The position numbers were made by a program, and so were the translations under genes. A stretch of 5,230 bases of DNA from UBA4655 sp964585575 (GTDB taxonomy: Bacteria > Planctomycetota > Planctomycetia > Pirellulales > UBA1268), in NCBI GenBank assembly GCA_964585575.1, contig CAZPEM010000183.1, forward strand, positions 1 to 5,230. The letters run 5' to 3'. The notes under the pieces were generated by a model that searched no databases, had not been told where the DNA came from, and was given only the letters and a program-made list of their open reading frames with translations. This document shows positions 1-5,120 of the stretch, piece after piece. Position 1 is the first letter of the stretch. Each line of letters opens with the position of its first letter.

Positions 1-142
1 GCGAGGCACCGCGGGGCGGCTCGACGCGGTCCGGGCCGCCGTGGCCCAGGAGCAGTTGCACCGCGGGCATCGCAACCCATGCACCGGCGCAGAGACAGAG
101 ACAGGCGAGCGTGAGCCTCGAAAGTCGCGACAGCCAGGGCAT
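1..142 (-). CDS. N-terminus of an unrecognised secreted or membrane-anchored protein (partial)
   Basis: This is an open frame of 47 codons that begins at ATG 142 and runs off the left edge without a stop. The peptide starts MPWLSRLSRLTLACLCLC and continues through a hydrophobic stretch to about residue 32, followed by a polar, Gly/Pro-rich part. Basic residues at 6 and 9 ahead of the hydrophobic core give the shape of a signal peptide or N-terminal membrane anchor. An in-frame TGA lies 13 codons upstream with no other ATG, GTG or TTG between, so the start is well defined. A GGAAG with a 6-nt spacer may serve as the ribosome binding site. It has the same orientation as secDF but is separated from it by 320 bp holding a repeat, so it may be a separate transcript. 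No family can be named from so short a piece. A chance frame is possible in GC-rich DNA, but the start signals and signal-like sequence argue for a gene. Confidence 0.55.
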   Translation of the reverse strand, partial: MPWLSRLSRLTLACLCLCAGAWVAMPAVQLLLGHGGPDRVEPPRGAS

Positions 143-280
143 GAAGAGCTTCCGCCAGGAGGAGCGTTCCGTCCAAAGTATTCAACCCGGCAGCCACCCG
201 CGCGGCCCGATCCCCGTCCGCGACCGACCGAAGCCCACCGACCGCCCCGTCACACACCACACGACCGTCAGGGTCGAGAC
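143..280. other. Non-coding spacer upstream of the partial gene
   Basis: I see no convincing gene here. It is C-rich on the plus strand, with reiterated CCGACCG words around 221-243 and a purine-poor CACACACCACAC tract at 251-262. A small inverted repeat, CGACC-GTCAG-GGTCG, lies at 262-276 (5-bp stem, 5-nt loop) with no T run after it on either strand, so it is a weak terminator candidate at best. Any promoter of the partial gene should lie in this spacer. A TACTTT on the minus strand near 175-180 could be a -10 element, but I see no matching -35. Confidence 0.5.
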
Positions 281-358
281 GGCCGGCCCCGAACCAGCAG
301 CGTTGACCAGAGTCGACCGTGAGGGGCTGCCCGTGTCCCCGAGACGGCGTAGCTGACC

Positions 359-382
359 AGCGCAGGCCGGAGGCCGAAGCGC
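359..382 (+). repeat. GGA-triloop hairpin 1 of repeat copy 1
   Basis: GGCC (365-368) pairs with GGCC (372-375) around the loop GGA (369-371). Outside this, GCGC (360-363) can pair with GCGC (379-382), leaving a single A on the left and GAA on the right. The flanks AGCGCA and GAAGCG closely resemble those of the other two GGA hairpins in the window. Pairing is inferred from sequence only. Confidence 0.55.
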
Positions 383-398
383 CAGGCAGGTCCAAGAG

Positions 399-425
399 AG
401 CGGAGCACAGGATGTGCGAAGCGAA
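399..425 (+). repeat. GGA-triloop hairpin 2 of repeat copy 1
   Basis: GCACA (405-409) pairs perfectly with TGTGC (413-417) around the loop GGA (410-412). It is flanked by AGCGGA on the left and GAAGCGAA on the right. The counterpart in copy 2 (5202-5212) has the same loop, a 4-bp stem and flanks AGCGAA and GGAGCGAA. On the minus strand the hairpin lies about 45 bp after the secDF stop and could sit in the mRNA 3' end, but no T run follows, so it is not a typical intrinsic terminator. Confidence 0.6.
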
Positions 426-443
426 CGTCCGGCGAGGGGATAC

Positions 444-483
444 GGCCAGCCCCGAACCAGCGTCAGGTCGGCGTGAGCGAAGG
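444..483 (+). repeat. Truncated third repeat head overlapping the secDF stop codon
   Basis: Positions 444-461 match 281-298 at 17 of 18 bases (GGCC, one change, then GCCCCGAACCAGC). Beyond that, weaker similarity continues: GTCGGCGTGAG resembles GTCGACCGTGAG of the full head. The match runs through the secDF stop codon (463-465) and possibly its last six codons. The 18-base match is clear, whereas the extension to 483 is tentative. Confidence 0.5.
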
Positions 484-3408
484 CCTCCCCGCCGGGACCG
501 GCGACCGCTGCTGCAGCCAGAGCACGATCGGCGAAGCGATGAAGATCGTGCTGTAGGAGCCGGTGATGATGCCGACGAGCATCGTGAAGGCGAAGGCGTG
601 GATGCCCTGCCCGCCGAACAGGTAGAGGATGAGCGTCGCGATGAACGCCGTGCCCGACGTCAGGATCGTGCGGCTGAGCGTCTGATTGACCGCCTTGTCG
701 ATCATGGCGGCGGTCACCGTGGGGCTCTTGCCGCGGATTTCCCGCATCCTGTCGAAGATCACGATCGTGTCGTTGATCGAGAAGCCGACGATCGTGAGCA
801 GCGCCGCCACCACGTCGAGGCTGATCTTGAAGTCGTCCACGAGGGCCCAGCCGAGGAACGGGGAGAGATATTGGCTCATCGCGATCAGGGCGATCGTGAC
901 GAGGACGTCGTGCACGAGCGCCACGACCGCCGCGAGGCCGAAGGCAACGTTCTGGAACCGCAGCCAGACGTAGAGCACGATCATGACGACGCTCGCGACA
1001 AGGGCGTAGACCGCCGTCACCTGCGTGTTGCCGGCCACCTTGCCTCCGATGCTGTTCGACGAGAGGTAGACCGGCACGTCGGCCATCTGCTTCGCCATCG
1101 CCTCGACGACCTTTCCGAGCGGCTCCGGCTGGACCGCCGTGGAGAGCGTCCATGTCCTGTAGGGCTTCGAACGCGTCGTCATCTCCTCCGCCTCGAGTTG
1201 GAAGGCGGAGCCCCCGAGCCCCTCGGCGGCCATCGCCGCCTCGACGGCGGCCTGCAGCCTCGGCAGGCTGATCCTCTCCGGGAAATCGAGCGCCACGGTC
1301 GTCTGCATGACCGCCTCTCCAGCGGTCGGCTCCGACTTCTCCGGGGCCTTTTCCCCCTGAGGATCCGCTCCGTCGACCGGCTTGGCGGCCGTGGACTCGA
1401 TCTTGCCGTAGCCCATCGACTGCGTCTTGAGCCGGCCGGGAAACGCCTCTTTGAGCAGATCCTCGACCGCCTTCTGGTCCTTGAGGGAGGTGTCGATCTT
1501 GTAGCGGCTTCCCTCGGGCACGTCGGGCGACTGCATCGAGCTGACGGCGGCGTCGGGCAGCGCTGCGACGGCCTTCCGGACGTCGGCTGCCGCGAGCTCC
1601 TGCCCTTCGCGGAACTCCACCTGCACGCTGCTGCCACCGGTGAAATCAATGTCAAAAAGCCCCTGGCCGCGGAGGAAGGCGGCCGCCCCACCGAGCGCGA
1701 TGAGGACGAGCGAGAAGGCGATCGCCGTTCCCATCCAGGAGACGAACGGGATGTCGGTCTTGCCGAAAAGCCGGGCCATCGAAAGCCGCCTGACCCAGCC
1801 GGTCCTCTCGCCGAGGTCGAAGAGCACCCGCGAGCAGAAAACGGCCGTGAACAGGTTGAGCGTGAGGCCGAGGATGAGCGTGACGGCGAAGCCCTTGAGC
1901 TGGTCCGTGCCGATCGCGAAGAGGACGAAACCCGTGATGAGCGTCGTGAGGTTCGAGTCGACGATCGTCGAGAAGGCCCGCTGGAAGCCGTTGCGGATGG
2001 CCATGCGGAGGGCCGCGCCGCGGTCGAGCTCCTCGCGGATCCGCTCGTAGATGAGCACGTTGGCGTCGACGGCCATGCCGACCGAGAGAACGAGGCCGGC
2101 GAGGCCGGCGAGCGTGAGCGCCGCCTTCAGGCTGATGACGAACGCGAGCACGAGCACCACGTTGAGCAGCACGGCGAGATCGGCCACGAAGCCCGCGAAC
2201 CGGTAATAGAGGAGCATGAAAAGCAGCACCGCCGCCGTCGCCAGAAGCATGGCGCGGGCGCCGGACCGGATCGTATCCACGCCCAACTGCGGGCTGATCG
2301 ACTGTTCGCTCACCGGCTCGCTCACGAGCGCCGCGGGGAGGCTTCCGGCGTTGAGAACTCCAACGAGGAAATTGACGTCCTCCTGCTTGAAGCTGCCGGT
2401 GATCTGGCCGCTCGAGCTGATGGCGCTGCGGATGGTCGGGGCCGAGAGGAGCACGTCGTCGAGCACGATGCCCAGGCGGCTCGTGAGCTGATTGGCCGGG
2501 TCGGGCAGGTTCGCGCCGGTGAGGGCGCCGAAGAGCGAGGAGCCGGCCGAGTTGAAGCTGAAATTGACGCAGGGCTGGAGATTCTGGTCGTAGCTCGAAA
2601 GCGCGCGTGTCAGGAAGCCGCCGGTCACGTTGAAGCGGTCGAGGACGACGAGCGCCTCCGTGCGGCCGTCGGACGTCGACCGCGTGACAAGCCCCCGCTG
2701 CTCGGCCAACCCCATTTTCCCCGTGTCGAGCTCGACCCACCGGCCGACCGGCCGGCCTCCTTCGCTCACCGTGGAACCCGTCGCCCGGGCCCCCGCCTCG
2801 ATGACCTGCTTGTGCCTCGGGTCGTCGGGATTGGCCGTGATGCGAAACTCGAGAACCCCGGCGCTCGACACCACCCTCTTGATGAGGTCGATCTCCGCTT
2901 GGTCGACCGCCGGAACGATCACCTCGATCTGGTCGAGGCCGAACTGCCGGACGGTGACTTCCTTCTGCCCGCCCGGGTTGACACGGCGGCTCACGGCGGC
3001 GACGAGCTTGTCCATGTCGATCCGGCCGGCAGGTAGGCCTACCTCGTCGGCGGCCCGTGTCTCGTCTTTGGCGGACTCGCGGGCCGTCGCCGCCTGTTTC
3101 GCGGCATCGACCTCGTAGACGAGGATCACCCCTCCCTTCAGGTCGATGCCGAGCCGTGGCGGCCAGCCGAGAGCGATGACGACCGCGGCGACGGCAAGCG
3201 ACGTCAGGACGACCGCGATGCGGCCCCACATGTCCGACACCCGCAGCGCCCGGGCGAGCATCCAGGCGACGATCGAGGGCACGACCACGGTCGCGATCGC
3301 CATCGGCCAGACGGCCCAGCCTTCCCGCCACCAGGGGATCGCGGCGGCAGTGGAGGCCGCCGGCTCGGCGACGGCGGCGAGAAGAAGGAGGGAACCGTTC
3401 ATGCTCAT
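463..3408 (-). CDS. secDF: Fused protein-export membrane protein SecD-SecF
   Basis: SecDF assists the SecYEG channel and uses the proton gradient to pull exported proteins to the outside. This 981-residue protein joins both subunits without a stop. Residues 1-60 form an unusual extension: a short hydrophobic leader, then an extra membrane segment at about 34-53. SecD follows: TM1 (63-82), LGIDLKGG (86-93), a periplasmic P1 domain (to about 385), then five more helices. GMAVDANVLIYERIREEL (444-461) holds Asp448, matching the proton-relay Asp519 of E. coli SecD. SecF begins near 557. It has FDIDFTGG (585-592), an enlarged periplasmic region (595-788), then five helices with Asp880 and Arg913, matching E. 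coli SecF Asp213 and Arg247. All key residues are present. ATG 3408 is chosen because AGGA lies 6 nt before it; TTG 3414 and ATG 3402 are alternatives. It lies 2 nt after yajC and is surely co-transcribed. The family assignment is secure. Confidence 0.97.
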   Translation of the reverse strand: MSMNGSLLLLAAVAEPAASTAAAIPWWREGWAVWPMAIATVVVPSIVAWMLARALRVSDMWGRIAVVLTSLAVAAVVIALGWPPRLGIDLKGGVILVYEVDAAKQAATARESAKDETRAADEVGLPAGRIDMDKLVAAVSRRVNPGGQKEVTVRQFGLDQIEVIVPAVDQAEIDLIKRVVSSAGVLEFRITANPDDPRHKQVIEAGARATGSTVSEGGRPVGRWVELDTGKMGLAEQRGLVTRSTSDGRTEALVVLDRFNVTGGFLTRALSSYDQNLQPCVNFSFNSAGSSLFGALTGANLPDPANQLTSRLGIVLDDVLLSAPTIRSAISSSGQITGSFKQEDVNFLVGVLNAGSLPAALVSEPVSEQSISPQLGVDTIRSGARAMLLATAAVLLFMLLYYRFAGFVADLAVLLNVVLVLAFVISLKAALTLAGLAGLVLSVGMAVDANVLIYERIREELDRGAALRMAIRNGFQRAFSTIVDSNLTTLITGFVLFAIGTDQLKGFAVTLILGLTLNLFTAVFCSRVLFDLGERTGWVRRLSMARLFGKTDIPFVSWMGTAIAFSLVLIALGGAAAFLRGQGLFDIDFTGGSSVQVEFREGQELAAADVRKAVAALPDAAVSSMQSPDVPEGSRYKIDTSLKDQKAVEDLLKEAFPGRLKTQSMGYGKIESTAAKPVDGADPQGEKAPEKSEPTAGEAVMQTTVALDFPERISLPRLQAAVEAAMAAEGLGGSAFQLEAEEMTTRSKPYRTWTLSTAVQPEPLGKVVEAMAKQMADVPVYLSSNSIGGKVAGNTQVTAVYALVASVVMIVLYVWLRFQNVAFGLAAVVALVHDVLVTIALIAMSQYLSPFLGWALVDDFKISLDVVAALLTIVGFSINDTIVIFDRMREIRGKSPTVTAAMIDKAVNQTLSRTILTSGTAFIATLILYLFGGQGIHAFAFTMLVGIITGSYSTIFIASPIVLWLQQRSPVPAGRPSLTPT
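1045..1626 (-). other. Enlarged SecF periplasmic region, apparently two ferredoxin-like modules
   Basis: Within SecDF, residues 595-788 replace the single periplasmic domain of roughly 100 residues normal for SecF. Module A (595-671) reads strand VQVEF, helix ADVRKAVAAL, strand, strand RYKIDTS, helix KAVEDLLKEAF, strand. Module B (701-788) repeats that order with TVALDF, LPRLQAAVEAAM, FQLEAEE, TWTLSTA, LGKVVEAMAKQM, VYLSSNS. A polar Pro/Glu/Lys/Gly-rich linker (672-700) joins them. Module A directly follows the DFTGG motif and module B runs into the second SecF helix, so together they occupy one normal domain slot. Secondary structure is judged by eye. Confidence 0.55.
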
Positions 3409-3410
3409 GC

Positions 3411-3857
3411 TCAATCCTGGGTCTGGTGTTGCTTGGTGGGGTCCGTCGGGCCGCCGAGCACGCGGCCGATGCTCGCGAGCGTGACGTCCATCTTCACGTT
3501 GTTCGTCTCATCGACCTTGATCGTCACCCGGTCGTTGTCGCGGTCCACGGCGGCCACGATGCCGTAGATCCCGGCGGTCGTGACGACGCGGTCGTTCCGC
3601 TTGAGGGCGTCGCGGAGCCGCTGTGCCTCGAGCTGCCGCTGCCGTTCGGGACGGTAGAGCAGGAGCCACGCGAAAAGGACGACGAACGCCAGCGGGGCGT
3701 ACTGCAGCACGAGTTCGGGCAGCGTGGGCGGCCGGCCCTGCCCGCCGGCGGCCTGCGCTTGGGCGACGAAAAGCCCCCGCTGCAGCACACCCGGCAGGAG
3801 CGATCCGATGGCGGCGAACGGAAGGCCGATGGTGGTGAAGGGAAGAATCGTGGTCAA
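3411..3857 (-). CDS. yajC: Preprotein translocase subunit YajC
   Basis: YajC is a small single-span inner-membrane protein that associates with SecDF and SecYEG. With the TTG start at 3857 it has 148 residues, against about 110 in E. coli. The membrane segment is at about 53-68 (APLAFVVLFAWLLL), followed by the family's YRPERQRQLE and then KRNDRVVTTAGIYGIVAAVD (86-105), matching the E. coli stretch that begins KGDEVLTNGG. A C-terminal strand region ends at about 135, with a short polar tail. The extra length is an N-terminal hydrophobic part (1-37), possibly a cleavable signal or second membrane segment. No ATG exists in the plausible start region. TTG 3857 has AGAGAGGA 10 nt upstream; TTG 3893 (160 residues) has GAGGAAGG very close before it and is the main alternative. 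The frame remains open far upstream inside tgt, which is chance. It lies between tgt and secDF as in many bacteria. Confidence 0.93.
   Translation of the reverse strand: MTTILPFTTIGLPFAAIGSLLPGVLQRGLFVAQAQAAGGQGRPPTLPELVLQYAPLAFVVLFAWLLLYRPERQRQLEAQRLRDALKRNDRVVTTAGIYGIVAAVDRDNDRVTIKVDETNNVKMDVTLASIGRVLGGPTDPTKQHQTQD
3415..3418 (-). promoter_or_regulatory. Ribosome binding site of secDF
   Basis: AGGA on the minus strand, inside the last yajC codons, stands 6 nt before ATG 3408. It is directly adjacent to TTG 3414 and 12 nt from ATG 3402, so it favours 3408 as the start. The placement suggests translational coupling to yajC. Confidence 0.55.
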
Positions 3858-3867
3858 GGCGGCAGCG

Positions 3868-3875
3868 TCCTCTCT
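3868..3875 (-). promoter_or_regulatory. Probable ribosome binding site of yajC
   Basis: AGAGAGGA on the minus strand lies 10 nt before TTG 3857. The spacing is somewhat long but the match is strong. The competing purine run GAGGAAGG (3895-3902) would serve TTG 3893 with very short spacing. The start choice therefore remains open between these two TTG codons. Confidence 0.4.
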
Positions 3876-3915
3876 CGCCGAGGAGGCAGGCAAGCCTTCC
3901 TCGGGAAAAACCGGG

Positions 3916-3945
3916 ATGATAAGGGTCTTGGAACCGGCGGGACAA
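3916..3945 (-). promoter_or_regulatory. Possible sigma-70-like promoter for yajC-secDF
   Basis: In the gap between tgt and yajC the minus strand reads TTGTCC (3945-3940, 4 of 6 to the -35 consensus), an 18-bp spacer, then TATCAT (3921-3916, 5 of 6 to the -10 consensus). Transcription would begin near 3909, giving a leader of about 16 or 52 nt to the two candidate yajC starts. This is a consensus match in a GC-rich context, without experimental support. It would let yajC-secDF be expressed independently of tgt. Confidence 0.35.
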
Positions 3946-3958
3946 GCCCGGGAGCGGA

Positions 3959-5104
3959 TCAGCCCGCTTCGGGCGCCGTTCCCGCCGCCGCGGCCTCCCA
4001 CTCGCCGAGCCCGGCGAGGATTGCCGAGCTCTCGGGCCCGAAGCGACGAGCGACGATCGCGGACCGGAGACGGCGGACGAGCCGCGTGTAGAACGTCAGA
4101 TTGTGGATCGACACGAGGATCGGCCCGAGCATCTCTCCGGCGTTGAAGAGATGCCGCAGGTAGCTTCGGCCGTGGCGGCAGCAGACGCAGGGGCAGCCCT
4201 CCTCGACCGGAGCCGGATCGGTCGCATGTCGGGCGTTCTTCAGCCGGACGAGACCGGCGAAGGTGTAGGCGAGCCCGTTGCGACCACACCGGGTCGGCAG
4301 CACGCAGTCGAACATGTCCACGCCGAGTGAAACCGCCCGGACGATGTCCTGTGGCGTGCCGACCCCCATCAGATATCGAGGCCGCTCACCGGGCATGTGG
4401 CCGACCGTCGCCCCGAGCGTTCGGACCATCGCCTCGGGTCCCTCCCCCACCGAAAGCCCGCCGATGGCGAGTCCATCGAACGGCATCGCGGCCAGCTCCT
4501 CGGCGCTCTCCTGCCGCAGGTCCGGGTCGAGCCCACCCTGCACGATGCCGAAGAGGGCCTGATCGGGCCGTGAATGCACTGCAAGGCAACGCCTCGCCCA
4601 GTCGAGCGACCGCCGCATCGCCTCCGCCACCCGCTCCCGGACCGCAGGCAGCGGCACGACGTCGTCGAGCTGCATCGCGATGTCGGCTCCGAGCGACTGC
4701 TGGATCCGCATCGATTCCTCGGGCGTGAGATCGATCGCGCTGCCGTCGATGTGCGACTGGAAAAATGCGCCCTTGTCGGTGATCCTCGCCCGGTGCGCGA
4801 GGCTGAAGACCTGAAAACCGCCGCTGTCGGTGAGCGTGGGCCCCGCCCAGCCCATGAACGCCGCGAGCCCGCCGGCGGCCTCCACGATCCGCTCGCCCGG
4901 CCGCAGGTGGAGGTGATACGTGTTGCCGAGCACGATCGTCGCCCCAGTCTCCGCGAGCCGGCCGACATCGACCCCCTTCACCGTCGCCGCCGTGCCCACC
5001 GGCATGAACACGGGCGTCTCCGCCACGCCGTGCGGCGTCACGAGCCGCCCGGCGCGGGCCGCCCCGTCCGTCGCCTCGACCGTGAACGAAAAGCCACTCT
5101 TCAT
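3959..5104 (-). CDS. tgt: tRNA-guanine transglycosylase (queuosine tRNA modification)
   Basis: Tgt exchanges guanine 34 in GUN-anticodon tRNAs for a 7-deazaguanine base, preQ1 in most bacteria, as a step of queuosine formation in the cytoplasm. The 381 residues are close to the E. coli length of 375, and the start aligns within a few residues. Visible motifs: LTDSGGFQVF (91-100) with Asp93; LDDVV (146-150) with the base-recognising Asp147; FGIVQGG (185-191) with Gln189; GGLSVGE (215-221); and MFDCVLPTR (264-272), where Asp266 matches the E. coli nucleophile Asp264. The zinc site is complete: Cys304, Cys306, Cys309 and His334. Val149 replaces the cysteine (E. coli Cys145) usual in bacterial preQ1 pockets and resembles the eukaryotic enzyme; Val219 keeps the bacterial state at the partner position. 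No Shine-Dalgarno precedes the ATG, and a -10-like TATGCT stands 6 nt before it, suggesting a leaderless message. It is the first gene of the visible operon. Confidence 0.97.
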   Translation of the reverse strand: MKSGFSFTVEATDGAARAGRLVTPHGVAETPVFMPVGTAATVKGVDVGRLAETGATIVLGNTYHLHLRPGERIVEAAGGLAAFMGWAGPTLTDSGGFQVFSLAHRARITDKGAFFQSHIDGSAIDLTPEESMRIQQSLGADIAMQLDDVVPLPAVRERVAEAMRRSLDWARRCLAVHSRPDQALFGIVQGGLDPDLRQESAEELAAMPFDGLAIGGLSVGEGPEAMVRTLGATVGHMPGERPRYLMGVGTPQDIVRAVSLGVDMFDCVLPTRCGRNGLAYTFAGLVRLKNARHATDPAPVEEGCPCVCCRHGRSYLRHLFNAGEMLGPILVSIHNLTFYTRLVRRLRSAIVARRFGPESSAILAGLGEWEAAAAGTAPEAG

Positions 5105-5110
5105 GCCGAA

Positions 5111-5116
5111 AGCATA
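5111..5116 (-). promoter_or_regulatory. Possible -10 element giving a leaderless tgt transcript
   Basis: TATGCT on the minus strand (4 of 6 to TATAAT, fitting the TANNNT core) ends 6 nt before ATG 5104. Transcription from it would begin at or next to the ATG. No convincing -35 lies about 17 bp upstream, where the end of repeat copy 2 is located. Absence of any purine-rich ribosome binding site before the ATG agrees with a leaderless start. Confidence 0.35.
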
Positions 5117-5120
5117 CCGC

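Larger units (their letters stand above)
281..443 (+). repeat. Dispersed-type intergenic repeat, copy 1 (head plus two GGA hairpins)
   Basis: Positions 285-351 match 5121-5187 in the same orientation at 58 of 67 bases with no gaps. This head contains GTTGACC followed by a near copy GTCGACC, then GTGAGGGGCTG and a final CGGCGTA. After the head come two small hairpins with GGA loops (365-375 and 405-417). At 444 the opening of the head starts again, so 281-443 looks like one 163-bp unit. The unit is non-coding and lies between secDF and the next gene. The strand given is that of the shared orientation; the transcribed strand, if any, is unknown. Whether it is a REP-like element, part of a larger mobile element or a structured RNA cannot be settled from this window. 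Confidence 0.8.

Noticed and set aside
281..300. GGTTCGGGG on the minus strand as a tRNA T-arm
   Set aside because: No matching acceptor, anticodon or D arm is found around it; the sequence recurs as part of the repeat.
346..352. GTAG next to hairpins as the signature of RAYT-associated REP elements
   Set aside because: GTAG occurs in copy 1 (CGGCGTAGC) but copy 2 reads GTAT at the same place, so the signature is not conserved. No RAYT transposase gene is in the window.
182..1153. A 323-codon minus-strand frame across the 3' end of secDF and the repeat
   Set aside because: It is an out-of-frame reading of secDF continuing by chance through non-coding repeat DNA, with no recognisable domain.
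319..3036. A 905-codon open frame on the plus strand
   Set aside because: It lies antisense across secDF, and its translation is dominated by Arg, Glu, Asp, Gly and His with no membrane or domain pattern. This is the usual shadow of a GC-rich gene in the opposing frame.
1652..3331. A 559-codon minus-strand frame inside secDF
   Set aside because: It is an Arg/Gly/Pro-rich alternate frame of the clearly conserved SecDF sequence.
3858..4289. N-terminal extension of YajC into tgt
   Set aside because: The yajC frame stays open far into tgt, but that part is an alternate frame of conserved Tgt sequence and is Arg-rich. YajC proteins do not have such extensions.
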